The notes: a model not told the origin generated them from the letters alone. A stretch of DNA of 64,000 nt from Arthonia radiata (GCA_002989075.1 PSQN01000017.1:1991453-2055452); one strand, 5' to 3'; counted from the first letter of the stretch, positions 49,445 through 62,620 are shown. A program made the numbers and translations.

Positions 49445-50738
49445 TAAAATAAAATTATATAATAAGAGCTTATCTATAAAATACTTTAGTAACTATTCTA
49501 TTATACTATTACTATTTAAATTTATATTTATATTTTTAAAGCGTTTATATATCTTATTAATTTAAACTTTTTTAATAGTATTTAAAAAAAGCTTATAAAT
49601 ATTAATAATAGTATGAGTAAAATTAACTAAAGTATAGTACTAAGATTATTTAGTTATTATTTAAATAGTAAAGCTATTAATATACTAATTATTTATAAAA
49701 ACTAAATAATCTTTATTTTATTAGTAATAAACTTACTATCTTTTTAGAGTTTATTAAACAAATAATCTATATTTTAAATTTAATATAGTAATTTTTAATA
49801 TTTTTATTTATTAACTTTAATAATATAAAGCTAGTAGTAATGTTAAAAATCTTTATATAGCTAGCTTAAGTATATTATTATAAGAGCTAAACTTATATTA
49901 TTTAAACCAGGTTTTATAAACTAAAAAAAATACTTAATAGTAATAATTATATATAAGTATATTATATAATATATTTATTATACTACTTTTTATATAAAAG
50001 TAGCTATTTTAACTATTATAAAGCTATTTATTAGTATTTTTTAGTACTATACACTAAATTTTAAATAATAATAAGTATGAATTTTTATAGCTATATACAC
50101 TATCTACTTAAAGTAGTAATTTTATATTATAACATATATTAGTACTTTAAAGTTTAGTCTATTTTAATTATAATACTTTTAATACTTTATTATTATTATT
50201 ATCATTATTAGTACTAAATACTAGTAAATATTAGCTTGATATACTAACGTTTTTATTAATAATAAAAATTTAAAAATTAGATATTTGAAGTATACTTTTT
50301 ATATTGGCTCACTGATTTAATAGTTTTTTAAGTTTTATAAAATATTAAATTTAATATTTAACTTAATATTAGCTATACTAACTAGAGTAGTAAGTTTTAA
50401 ATTTTAAGATTTAAAATAAAATATTAGTAATAATAGTAAAAAAGCTAATTTACCTAAGTTCAATTTTAATAAAAATAAGCTAGTTTAATAAAGTAATAAG
50501 TAATAAGTATAATACTAATAAGAACTTAATAAATGCTATTAAACTAGATATATAACTAGTTAAAGACTAAAGATCAAAATATCTTAATTAGAAGCTAGCT
50601 AGTATAAAAGCTAAAACTAGATAAAGTTTAGTATTAATATAAGATATCTATATTAGAAATTCTAGTATACTAGGTCTATTAAGATATACTAAAGCTACTA
50701 TACAAAGACTAAAAATAAATAACTTTACTAATTCTTAA
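49445..50738. repeat. Family Q copy 3 (about 1.2-1.3 kb), in tandem with copy 2
   Basis: It begins where copy 2 ends and closes with the same conserved end (ACTAGTTAAAGAC... to ACTAATTCTTAAT). Divergence from copy 2 is high and includes length differences, so this is not a recent duplication. Confidence 0.58.
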
Positions 50739-51196
50739 TAAACTTTTATCTTATTTTAAGCCTCTATACTAGCTAGCTACTAATTTAATTCTTCTAATCT
50801 TTAACTTTAAAACTACTATAATATATTAGAAGTTAATAATAATTATATATTTAATATATACTGTTTATATAGTATATATAGTATATATTATATATAAGTA
50901 TTTATAGAGTACTGAACAATATAATAGAGATAGAGTATAGTCTATATATATTAAAAGTACTATTTATAGTTACAATCTATATCTAGTCTAGATAGTATTA
51001 AATATTACCCCGCTTTAACCTACTTCTTTAATTTTTATCTGTTTTTTTTAAGATTTCCTTTCCTTACCTAATTATACTATCTATCTAATAGATATATTAT
51101 AATAGTATTAATAATAGATACTAGAAATGAGAAGCTAAGCTAGCTTATTAAAGAGTAGATATTAGAAGAAGTTAATAAATTATAAAGTCTATATCT
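50739..51196. other. AT-rich stretch with a TA-rich microsatellite
   Basis: It holds a run of TATATAGTATATA-type repeats near 50855-50905 and otherwise nothing I recognise. Confidence 0.5.
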
Positions 51197-51987
51197 TAGA
51201 GACCCTCTTCTAAGTTAGAAAATAGTTAATATATAGTTCTAATAAGATTAAAAAAGAGTTATAAGTAATTAAATAGATAATATCTAAATTAAAGATAGTG
51301 CTAAAACTATACTAATAATAGTCTAGTATTTAAAAGTATATTTATATCTATAATAATAGAATTTTTTATATAAACTTTATATTTAGTAGATATATATATT
51401 ATAATAATAAAATTAGATATATTACTAGATATAAGAGAAGATTCTATTTAGATTTAGAATTTAAATCTAGAATTTATTACTATTTCTCTTTAAGTATCTA
51501 GATAAATTATCTTAGTAAATGGCAGTACTAGAATAAAAACTCTTAGTTTTTTAGAATCTAATCGAAATTTTACTATAAAAAGATACTCTACTACCTAATA
51601 TAGTAACTAACTAGCTAAGCTAGACTTAAAATTCAAGATAAATTATAAGTTTTAGATCTTATAACTATAACCTATATTAAAACTAAATAAAAATCTAAAT
51701 CTTAAGTAGAGTTAAATCGGTAGCAGGTTGTTAGTAAATAATAAAGTTAAAATATAGTAGTAATATAGTAGTAAAACTAGACTAGACTCTATTTCTACTA
51801 TAGTAATAGTAATAAGATATATTATAGCTAAATTACTAGTATAATCATATATTCTAGTAGCGGTAGTAGTTATAAGATCTAAATATATAATAATTCTAAG
51901 AATTAGTTTAATTAAGTTTTAAAACTGTTCTAAATCTATTATATAATAGTTTAATAATAAGATTATAATAGTATCTTCTATAAGGTA
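51197..51987 (-). repeat. Family R copy 2 (791 bp, inverted)
   Basis: The reverse complement of family R: TAGAGACCCTCTTCTAAG at the left edge and TCTATAAGGTA at the right. It contains an uninterrupted form of the 227-bp inverted-repeat segment (51654-51880). It also contains the uninterrupted sequence into which the Fot1-like element and the LINE of R copy 1 inserted. It is therefore the empty-site reference for both. Confidence 0.75.
51654..51880. repeat. 227-bp segment with inverted-repeat ends, in R copy 2
   Basis: It begins AGATCTTATAACTATAACC and ends GGTAGTAGTTATAAGATCT. The outer ~20 bases pair as an inverted repeat, followed by weaker pairing. There is no reading frame. It looks like a MITE or an intrinsic stem region of family R. 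Confidence 0.75.
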
Positions 51988-54900
51988 CTCTAAATTTAGA
52001 TAGATATAAAGTATATATATATATAATATATATACTAAATGTACTAAATATAACTTACTTTAATAAAGGTTCTTTTTCTATAGATATAGTAAAAAGTAAA
52101 AAAGAGTTCTAGATTACTTCTACTAATAATCTTACATAAGGTTCTATATTAAATAATATATAGAAAATATATACTAAATATATATAGGTATCTATATACG
52201 TACTTAAAGCTCTTATAGTATAGAGTATATAACTTATTAAATAGTATAGTATATTTAGTCTAATCATGTTCTAGACTTATATATTATATATACTTATTAT
52301 AGTTTTAACGCTATCTTATTAATAAGTATTTCAAGGATAGTATTACTTATATTGTAGAAATAACTAGATAGAGGATTCCTCCTAAGATAAGAGAAGTTTA
52401 GTATATATAAGTAATCTAATAAATATATATAGTATATAAGTAATACTCTTAGTATTATTATTATGTATACAATAGAAAGTAGAAAAATATATATTTGAGT
52501 GTAGAACTAAAGTATAATATATACTCTATATATATTTATATCTTAGCTTACTATAGACATCTAGAGAAGTTATATATCTTATCAATAAAATTATAACTAA
52601 AATAGAAGAATATATATAAGTAATATAAAGCTTTTTATAGACTTTTTAATATACGGCTAATCTATTTAATATAGCGTAAACTTTTCTAATTCTAACTTTA
52701 TAGAAAAGTTTAGTACTATATTCTGTTATAAAGGCTAGTATAGAGTGGTAGCGTCTAGTAATCTAGTATAGAAAGAATCAGGAAAACCTATTCTAAATTT
52801 TACTAAATAGTTATATTTATATATCTATAATTACTAATAATTTAAATAAGGATAGTAAGTAGAGTAAAGTAAAAATAGTAGAAATATTAAAAAAAGTATA
52901 AAGAGAATATTAAGATATATATAAAATATATTAACTAGCTATATAGAGGATTGTCTATACTTATATAAGTTAGAGTAAGAGAGTAAAGTCTATAGAATTA
53001 ATAAGTAAATTTTAAGAGAAAATAGTTAGTAGATCTTAGAGCTCTTATAGTAGTAGCTAACTTAAATATAATAAAGATACTACTAGAGCCTAAAAAGTAT
53101 TAGAAAAAGATATAGTATCTAAGATAGAATAATATTAGTATATATTTAAATTATAAGAGCTAATACTACTTAGTTTAGAAATTAAATAGTAATAAAACTA
53201 TATAACTAGAGCCCTTAGTAGGCTAGTATATAATAAGTATACTTTACTTTTTAGTTAATATTATTTTAGTTACTAGTTCTAGTACTTTAAAACTATAATA
53301 TATCTCTAAAGGTTTGTCTATCTATAATCTATATATTGAAATATATATAGTATATTACTAATAATATTTAATAGGCTATAGAAGGACTTAGTAAGCTAAA
53401 GTCTATCTAGCCGTAGTAGGGTTAGATACTTCTTCTAAGTAAGTAAATAGATAATTAATATCCTTTTTAGTATACAAATAATATATGAATAATATATACT
53501 AATTTTACTATTTTTTAGCGGCTACTAATATAGTAAGAAAGAAGAAGTAGAGTAAGTTTTAAAATATAAGAATTACTTATATTCTATAATACTTATTTAT
53601 CTTCTAAAGGAAAAAGAGAAGCAAGTAGTACGTATATATAAGATAATAGCTAAGTCTTATTAGAAAAAGAAGACCTCTTAGATTCTCTTTTTAGTTCTAA
53701 ATTAATATTTAATATATTAGATTAATAAATATAATAAAGTAGTATAGTAAATAAATATCTCTCTATTATATGTTTTATATATACTTTACTTCTCTTAATT
53801 ATATATATTTTATATTTTAATTTTTTTTCTAATATAGACTAATAGATAGTAGAATACTAATTATTTTAAATTAAGCTCTAGCTAAATATTATATACTAAA
53901 GCCTTTTAGCTCTTTTTAAAGCTTCTTATTTTCTTAATATAGCCTTTTATTCTCTAGCTTTTATCTTTCTTTAAGTAATCTTTTATACTCTTTATTAATC
54001 TTGTTATATAAATATATATTACTTATCTTCTATATTAATCTCTATTAACTCTGATCTCTAAATAAATAAATATTTCTGTTCTAATAACCTTAAGACTAAC
54101 TTAGACTAGATAATAGTATTTAAGCTTAAAATATAGCGGTTCTAAGTATAGAAAACCTATTTATTCTCTATAAGATATTTACTAATAGAGCTAGACTAGG
54201 TATCTATAATCTTTAAGACATTAAAGGTATTTAAACTATAGCTATATTATTTAGAGAGGAATTAATAGTCTCTATAATATTATTATATATTAAGCCTATA
54301 TTTATTATCTATTATTAAGTAGAAATATTATCTTTTATCTTTTTTAAGTATAAAGAATTTAGTATATTATATAGAATCTACTTAGACTTTTTCTAACAAC
54401 GTTAAGCTACATATAAAAATTATAATACTATTAATTAATTAGTCATATATATCTAATATATATTTAAGTTATAAGTATCTTATTTTTATATCTTATTTGC
54501 TATTTAAATAACTTTTACTTAGTTTTATAATAAGTATAGTATTCTATACTTCTCTTAAATTTCTGCATCTTAAAAGGTCTTTTAATTAAGCTTCTTATAC
54601 CTTATATATATTAGTAATACTATAATATAGTATTTATATAATAATAACTTATAATAGTATTGTATCTAAAAGAGTAAGCTATTAGCTAGTATAGTTATTA
54701 TCTCTAAAATAACTAGATTCTGTTTTATTTATATATTTGATAGCTAATAAAAATATCTTCTAAGGTACCTTTAAGCATCCTTTATATAAACTAGCTAAGA
54801 TCTAGAGTATAGTCTTATTCTTAGTCTAGTCCTTAAGCTTAGAGTATATCTTTAATATAGTAATTAGAATACTAGGAACCTGTTCTTAAGTTTTATAGCT

Positions 54901-55244
54901 AAAGACCGTACTAAGATGTTATTAAGCTAGATAATTTAGAAAACTTAATTATAAATTATATAGAAGATAAATATAGTAGAAGACAACTATATACTAAAGA
55001 TATCTAGTCTACTCTTACAATTTATTAATAGAATATAAGAATTGTCTAAATCCTATTATAAAGTTAGTAGAGAGACTTATACTTATAATAAAGAAATATT
55101 ATAATATTATATATAATTGTTATAATTAATATACCTTGTACTTATTTATAAGATATATCTATATTTATAGCCTATAGTCCTCGCTAATATATATAATAGA
55201 AATATGTCTATTAGTTTAATACTCACTATATATAATAGAATAGA
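51988..55244. other. Unassigned 3.26 kb, AT-rich
   Basis: No landmarks of reverse transcriptase, integrase, helicase or DDE transposase were found on either strand, and no terminal repeats. The minus strand between about 54960 and 53820 has some protein-like texture with TAA/TAG interruptions, so it may be a decayed transposon or gene. A T-run (AATTTTTTTTCT) lies at about 53819-53830. TATATA-rich microsatellite sequence is frequent near 52010-52040 and 52140-52200. Confidence 0.4.
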
Positions 55245-56132
55245 TACCTTATAGCCTATTCTATAGGTTAAGGTACTATTAAGATACTCTTATAATATTA
55301 TTATAATACTATATTTAGATCTTGCGACCGCTACTCCTACTAAAATACTAATTTCTACTAATAACTTAGTTATAGTAGTTATTATTATTATAATTATAGT
55401 AAAAATAAGATCTAATTTAGTTTTAATACTATATCATAACTATAGTATAACTTTATATTAAATAAACAACCTACTACCGGTCTAACTCTATTTAAGATTT
55501 AGTTTTTTATCTAGTTTTAGTATAGGTAGCGGTCGTAAGATCTAGAACTTATAACTTTATTTCTATTTCTAAGTCTAGCTTAGCTAGTTAGTTACTATAT
55601 TAGGTAGTAGAGTACCTTTCTATAGTAAAGTTTTATCTAGATTCTAAAAAACTAAGAATTTTTACTCTAGCGCTACTATCTAGTAAAATAGCTTTAGATT
55701 ACTAGATAGCTACTTTCTCTTTGAGTTAGGGTTTTATAATCCTAGCGTAGCTTCCTAAGAAAGATTTATATCTACTTTTATACTTATAAAATATTACTTA
55801 GATTATGTAGAGCTAGATCTTACGACCGCTACTAAAACTAGAACTAGAATAATATTATAAATTTCTATTTATCTAGATTTTTAGAGAGAAATAGAGATAA
55901 TTTCTAAATTTAAATTTTAAATCTAAATAAAATCTTAACTTATATCTAGTAATATATTAGATATTATTATTCTAATATATATATCTACTAAAAATAATAT
56001 ATATATAAAGACTCTTATTATTATAGATATAAAAAACTTTCTAAAAACTAGACTACTATTCATATAGTTTTAGAACAATCTATAATCTAGATATAATCTA
56101 TTTAAATACCTATAATTATTCTATAACCTTAT
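55245..56132 (+). repeat. Family R copy 3, cut by the Copia complex
   Basis: It starts TACCTTATAGCCTATTC and runs in the same order as R copy 1 up to AACCTTAT, where the inverted Copia LTR begins. It is the least eroded R copy (GCGACCGC, GGTAGCGGTCG). The 227-bp segment is at 55317-55543, and a third unit of its end sequence (AGATCTTACGACCGCTAC) stands at 55815. The expected last ~80 bases of R are not found beyond the Copia complex, so something was lost at the join. Confidence 0.75.
55317..55543. repeat. 227-bp segment with inverted-repeat ends, in R copy 3
   Basis: Best-preserved version. The left end is AGATCTTGCGACCGCTAC, and the right end reverse-complemented is AGATCTTACGACCGCTAC, continuing with ACTAAAA-type similarity. 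Its length equals that of the other two copies. Confidence 0.8.
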
Positions 56133-56641
56133 TGTTAAAAAAGGTGCAGGGAAGAAGAAGAATACTACTACAAAGAGTAGGAAGACGAGACCAGCTTGAG
56201 ACTGGTACAATACTCAGGCTTAGTACAGGTACAATACTTAGTAGCAAGGAGAAGCTGTTATTATATTGTCTGTCTTATTAGCTAGAATTCTCTAGAGAGA
56301 TCCTAGCTTATATATCTAAGTCTAGCGGCCTGTATAAAACCTACTAGATATCTGTTCTTTTAAATAGAGGCTAGATAACCCGTAACTTACCGTATAAGAC
56401 AGTAATTCTGTTTATCTAAAACTATTAGTCTTTAAGTCTATTTTGTGTTGTCTTAGACTATAGGCCAGCTGTCTAGAATGAGTCGTGCAATGCTCCTTTT
56501 TGTCCTAGGCCCGGGCTACTAGGCCCGATCCTTTAGGTAAAAGGCTTGTTCTATTCTAGACCGGGACAGCTGGTAGGACCTATCCAATACTCCGGGCCCC
56601 TGAGGGTTCCGGCTAACTAGCTAGTTGATTAATTTTCAACA
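56133..56641 (-). mobile_element. Copia-type LTR in inverted orientation (509 bp)
   Basis: The reverse complement starts TGTTGAAAATTAATC and ends CACCTTTTTTAACA, matching 58025-58532 over its length. It therefore stands in opposite orientation to the LTR on the other side of the Copia pol piece. It is GC-richer and less eroded than most of the window (for example CCCGGGCTACTAGGCCCG). No matching target duplication is seen: left flank CTTAT, right flank of the whole complex CACTA. Confidence 0.88.
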
Positions 56642-58024
56642 GAAATAAAGCAATAGAACGTAAAATTAGCTTATTTTAATGCAAAGTTAGACGAGATTGT
56701 CTATGTCGAGCAACTAACTGGCCTATCTAACGGAACTAATAAAGTTTATTGAATAAAGAAGGCCCTTTACGGTCTAAAACAGGCCGACCGACAGTAGAAA
56801 GCTTATCTTTAAGAATTACTAAGGGGAATAGGTTTTAAACCCCTAGTATCCGATTAGTCGGTTTATATTCAAAGAACCGGAAAGCAGGCAATTTTAATTG
56901 TCTATATAGACGATATATTAGCTGTATCCGATTCTACCGAAACAATCTCTGGAATCTATTAGGAACTAAATAAGACTCTTACAGTTAAGAACTTAGAAGA
57001 CGTTAGTAAGTTCCTAGAAATTAAAATTACCCGAGATCGTCCGGCGAAAACAATTTGCCTAGACCAGTCGACTTATTTGGCTAAAATTTTAACCAAATAC
57101 TCGAAGAAAAACGGCCGAATGCCCGGGAAAATACTGCAACCCGTCGGCTTAAAATTGGCACCGAATCCTAACTAAGCTAGCAGTACCAATATTTCTAATT
57201 ATTAGCAACAAATTGGGTCGATTTTGTATCTAACAACAAAGATAAGACCCAATATTACCTTTATAACTAGCCTACTAGCCCGGTATATATCGAATCCTAG
57301 CGAGGAGCACTAGAGAGTTTTAAGTAGCCTTTAGGCTTACTTAGATAAAACTCCTAACTTTAGTCTTTACTACAAATCTCCCTCAATAGACGGTATAACC
57401 GGCTATTGTAACGCAGATTAGAGAGAGAACCTCGATACCAGAAGATCGACTACCGGCTATATCTTTCTACTTAGGAACAGAGCCCTTAGCTAAAATTTAA
57501 AGCTACAAAAAACGGTCGCCTTAAGCTCTTGTAAGGTTAAATATATAGCCCTTAAAGAAGCTATAAAGGAACAGTTATTTATCCGATTAATTGCTACCAA
57601 ACTGTCCGGAATTTTTAAAGAAAATTCGATTACTACCGTTTTAGCGGGTACTTTTAAAAAGTCTGCGGATAAAAAGACTCAGCGGGCTCTAACGCACCAA
57701 ACAAGCATATATTTGCCCGGGCAAGCCGGTTAAATTAGACCGGAGACCCTAGTTTTGCCGGTAAAACTATTACTTACCAACAGCAATTTAACAAAAGAAC
57801 TTACAAAAAACCCTAACTTCCGAGCTAAATCTAAGCATATTAATATACAGTATTACTATGTTAGAGAAAACGTTCAGGCAGATTAAACAGAGCTTAAATA
57901 TATTTCTACAAAGAAACAATTAGCAGACAGTTTAATAAAACCGATCGACTTAGCTAAAATACTAACGTTTAGAACTTAAATTAGCTTACAATCCGGCTAA
58001 AATAACTAGTCGATTAAGAAAGTA
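56642..58024 (+). mobile_element. Ty1/Copia pol 3' part: reverse transcriptase and RNase H, broken
   Basis: It starts inside the reverse transcriptase and runs to the 3' LTR on the plus strand. Landmarks are AKLDEIVYVEQ near 56683, KKALYGLKQA near 56757 and VYIDDILAVSD near 56903, all typical of Copia reverse transcriptase. The Copia RNase H follows (YIALKEAIKEQLFIR near 57543), with the terminal STKKQLADSLIKPI block near 57905. Gag, protease and integrase are absent; the piece abuts the inverted LTR instead. It is visibly younger than the Gypsy elements (more CpA and CpG kept), but broken. Confidence 0.9.
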
Positions 58025-58532
58025 TATTAAAAATTAACTAACTAGCTGGTTAGCCGGAACCCTTAAGAGTCTAGAGTATCGGATAAGTCCTATTAGCTGT
58101 TTCGGTCTAAAATAAAATAAGCCTTTTACCTAAAGGGTCGGGCCTAGTAGCCCGGATCTAAGGCAAAAAGAAGTATTATACGACCTGTTCTAGACAGCTA
58201 GCCTATAGTCTAAGACAACATAAAATAGACTTAAAGACTAATAGTTTTAGATAGATAGAATTACTATCTTATACAGTAAGTTATAAGTTATCTAGCTCCT
58301 ATTAAAAGAACAGATATCTAGTAAGTTCTGTACGAACCGCTAAACTTAGATATATAAGCTAGAATCTCTCTAGAGAATTCTAGCTAATAAGACAGACAAT
58401 ATAACAATAGCTTCTCCTTGCTACTAAGTATTGTATCTATATTAAGTCTAAGTATTGTACTAGTCCTAAGCTAGTCTCGTCTTCCTACTCTTTGTAGTAG
58501 TATCCTTCTTCTTCCCTGCATCTTTTTTAATA
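58025..58532 (+). mobile_element. Copia-type 3' LTR (508 bp)
   Basis: In correct orientation for the pol piece to its left. It starts TATTAAAAATTAAC (TG eroded) and ends TTTTTTAATA. Gypsy-1 copy 2 follows at once. It is somewhat more eroded than the inverted LTR at 56133. Confidence 0.88.
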
Positions 58533-61500
58533 CACTATAAGTATTAAATAGTAGTTCTATTGTATATTAGTTTACTACTAAACTAGACTCTAAATAGTAA
58601 GTCTAAGAAAGTAAAGAAGTAAGATAAGCTTTCTTCTTAGTATACTAAATATAAAAATATCTTTTTTAAAGAACTATTAAGTAAGCTTACGCTACTTAAT
58701 AAGTACACTTATAAAATTAAGCTTAAGAATAGTATAGAACCTCTATATAAGCTAATCTATTCTATATTATAGAATAAGCTAAAGTAGAGTTGCCTACAGA
58801 ATAAGATAGAAGAGGGTTCTAGAATTCTATTCTATTTCTATTCTATTAGAAGAAGAATAGAAGTAGAGGCCAATAGAATAGAATAGAGATTTTAGCTTCT
58901 ATTTCTATTTCTATTAGGGTAGGATAGAATAGAAGAGAGACTTACTAGAAGAGAAATTAATATATTAGAGGTCTAAGGCTAAAATTATATTAAAAATTAA
59001 TTAATTAAGGATTTAAGCCCTAAGTATATATATTTAGGGGCCTTTAAGGGCTATATACTTTTAAATAACTTAGAAATATATTCTAAAAAAGATTATTTTA
59101 ATTATAATTTCTATTCTATTTACCTAGAAATACTAAAAATAGGATAAAATTTTTATTTCTAGACTTCTATTCTATTCCTAACTAAATAGAAGAGAGATTT
59201 TAGCTCTTATTCTATTCTATCTTCTATTCTATTCTATCTTCTATTAGAAAAACAATCTTCTATAGGGAGCTCTAAGCTAAAGACAATCTAAAACTATTTA
59301 AATACAATAATTAAGAAAAAGTATATATAACCCTTTACTAGTCTAGTAGGTACTCTAGTTCTATTTATATTTAAGATAGATAGATTATTAAGACTATATA
59401 TTAACTACTATAGTTAAAATAATATAACTATAAAGAATTACTATATATTACCGCTAGTTTCTAGGATTCTTAATTATCTATAAGACTTAAAGATATTTAT
59501 AAAGCTTAGTCTCTAAGATACTTATTACTATATTTATATTTATAAAAAGAATAAGTAAAAGACAGCGTTTTATATTTAATATAGATACTATAAGTACTTA
59601 GTAATACCTTTTAAACTAGTAAACGCTTTTACTATATTCTAGATATATATCTATAAAGCTATAAATAATCTTATTAATACTATATATATTATTTATATAG
59701 ACAATATCTTAATTTTCTCTAAAGACAAAAAAAGCTATAAAGACTATATTAAAGAAGTTCTATAAAGGCTTTATAAATAGAGTTTATTTATAAAGCTATT
59801 TAAGTATTAATTTTATTTTACTAAGGTCTCTTTTCTAAGATTTACTATAAAAGTTAATAGTATTAAAATATATTTAGAAAAGATATAGACTATAGCTAAC
59901 TAGCTAGTTCTTACTATAGTAAAGTATATTCTATTTTTTTTTAGATTTATAAACTTTTACTAGTAATTTATCTATAAATTTAGCTATATTATAGTATTTA
60001 TAAATATATTAATAAAAGATATTAAGTTTAACTAGAGTAAAGCTTAATAAAAAGCTTTTAAAGCGCTAAAGTAAGTCTTTATAAATATATCTATATTAAT
60101 ATACTTTAATCTAGTACTACTAATTATCTTAATAACTAATACATTAGACTTTATAATAGTAGGTATCTTACTTTAACTATAAGAAGATAGCTAGTTAATA
60201 TTACTATTAAATATTAACTTAATTTTTTCTATTTTAGTAGTAGTAGATACTATTTAAACTAATACTAATAATATGATAGATATATATTTATATCTAGTAG
60301 TATTCTTTCTAAAGAAGTTTATAAATATTAAATTAAGATATAATATCTATAATAGAGAGCTTATAGCAATACAGACTAGCTTTAAGTACTAGTATTATTA
60401 TTTTATTAGTATATAGTACTTAGTAAAGATTATAATAGACGATAATAATCTATAATATTTTATAATAATAAAAGTATTATCTTACTAATAAGTATACTAA
60501 ATAGAGAATTTATTAGTATTTAATTTTAAAATACTATACTATATAGATAGTAAGAACCTAGTAGATATACTATTATACTATTTAAATTATAAGAATTTAT
60601 ATAAAGTAAAGAAAAATAATACTAATAAGATATTACTAAGCTTATAGTAGAAGCTTAAATAAGATACTACTTTATCTAGTACTAGAGAAGAGCCTTCTAG
60701 TCTAGAAGAAGATATAATTACTATCTTAATTATATTACTTAAAAATTAGTTTAAATACTATTAGCAGTTTAGCTACTAACTCAAACTCTAAATATAACTA
60801 TAATTTAAATTAAAGATAAATTAAAGTTAAATATAAATCTTATATAAAATATTTAGAAGTAAGAAATATATTTATCTTTCTTTACTAATATAGAGTCTTT
60901 TCTAATAGCTCTTATATTATAAGTTAAAGTAGTTATAGCTACTATTCTTAAAATAGCTTATAATAATACTTTTTAAGGTCTTATAACCTTAATTTTAGAA
61001 GTTTAATAAGAGAATATCTTTATAAAGTAGAAAGTATTAGAGTTAAAATTATTAGCTAAAACTAAAAGTTAATATAGTAATAAAATAGTAGCAAACCGCT
61101 ATTAAGCTAGTATAAAAAAGCGCTATATAAGTTAAATTAACTTAAATACTCTAATAAGGTCTAACTTAAACTCTAAGTTATTAAAGTATATAAAATAGTT
61201 AGTTAATAGCTATAGATTGTTATACTAAGATAGTAAGATTTAAATACTAGAATACTCTATATCAAAGCTAGAGGTTATAAGCTAAAATTATAATAATAAG
61301 CTTACTAGCTACTTTAAGATTAAAAAGACTCTAGAAATTCTTAAGTATAAATATACATAGAAGAATATAGTAAAGTATATTAAAAACTTTATTACTAAAT
61401 ATAATATATATTAGTATACTATTATAAAAAGATATAAGCTATATAGTAAAATAGTAGTAATATTAGTTCTAATTAGACTCTTTAAAGACCTATCTTTAGA

Positions 61501-62620
61501 CTTTATTATTAAGTTACTAATAGTATACTTAAAGAATAAAGATATTATTAATTTAATTTTTATAGTTATTAACCGCTTCTTAAAGTTTATAATCTATATT
61601 CTAGTTAGTAAAACTATAGATCCTATAAAGCTAGTAGAAGTACTTTATAAGTATTAAGTAAAAATATTAAGATTTCTAAGAAGCCTCTTATTTAATAGAA
61701 AATCTATATTTACTAGCTTATGTTAAAGTACTTTCTACTAGTATTTAACTATAAAATAAAGGTTAAGTATAGCGTTTTACTCTTAAACTAATAGTTAGAC
61801 TAAGTATTAGAACTAGAAGCTTAAAAACTACTTATATATTTATATCTCTTAAAATTAAGATAATTAGTATAAGTATCTAAAAAAGCTACTTTTATATATA
61901 ACTTAAAGATCTATTTATTAATAAAAATATTGCTAATTAAATAAATATTTGGCTATATAGTAAATATACTAGACAGCGTACTACTACTAAATTAATACTA
62001 TTTTATAGTTAAACTAAACAACCTTTCTATTAGTAAGAATATTTTCTATTAAAAGAGAAGATAGTCTAGGTTAGAATACTTTATAGTAGTTAAGTATATA
62101 GAAGAAAGCCTTCTTTACTAATAAGAAATAAAGTAGTAGCTAAAAAAAGCTTAGTATCTATTGATAGAATAGTATAATACTAAGTATATATTAAAATACT
62201 ATATAGTAGATAATTTAGTACTACTATTATTAAAGAACCTTAAAATAGAGAAGCTAATAAAGAAGCTTAATAATTAAAGCTTAAGACTATTTAAAATCCT
62301 TAAGAAAGTAGATAAATAAGCTTACTAGTTAGTACTACTAAACTTCTACTATATTTACTTTATCTTTTATATATCTTTACTAAAGCTATATTGCTATTAG
62401 CTTAGTATAAAACTATTTAGTCTAGTTAAAGTTAATAGTAGTAAGAAATAGCTTATTAAGGTAATTTACTTTAAAATTAAGAATAAAAACTAGTATTAAA
62501 CTAAGTAGTAAAGATAGTTAAAGATAAATAATACAATAGAGCTATAGATATATCTTAAAGACTCTAATACTCTTAAGAAATTTAAAAGTATAAAGATATT
62601 AAGTTAAAAGACAAGTATCT
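58533..62620 (+). mobile_element. Gypsy-1 copy 2: chromodomain Ty3/Gypsy, 5' end missing
   Basis: A broken Ty3/Gypsy chromovirus on the plus strand, entered upstream of the reverse transcriptase. Parts: reverse transcriptase about 59310-59900 (IYIDNILIFSKD near 59695), RNase H about 60130-60560 (YNIYNRELIAIQT near 60345), integrase about 60690-61850 (LSLDFII near 61495; RLSIAFYS near 61752), post-integrase region and chromodomain about 62440-62610. A MITE sits at 58786-59273. The copy aligns with 164-2240 and shows the uninterrupted state of the MITE site there. No LTR of this family was found on either side. Confidence 0.85.
58786..59273. mobile_element. MITE-like element, copy 2 (488 bp), with its own target duplication
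   Basis: Same family as 706-1211: starts AGAGTTGCCTACAGAAT, ends CTATAGGGAGCTCT. It lies at a different point of gypsy-1, upstream of the reverse transcriptase. The flanks are AAGCTAAAGT (58776-58785) and AAGCTAAAGA (59274-59283), a 10-bp duplication with one difference. Two insertions with unrelated duplications of the same length confirm mobility and the element's ends. Confidence 0.86.

Noticed and set aside
51988-55244. Possible Fot1-like or hAT transposase on the minus strand at 54960-53820
   Set aside because: No DDE block, helix-turn-helix or TIR could be shown, so it is left unassigned.
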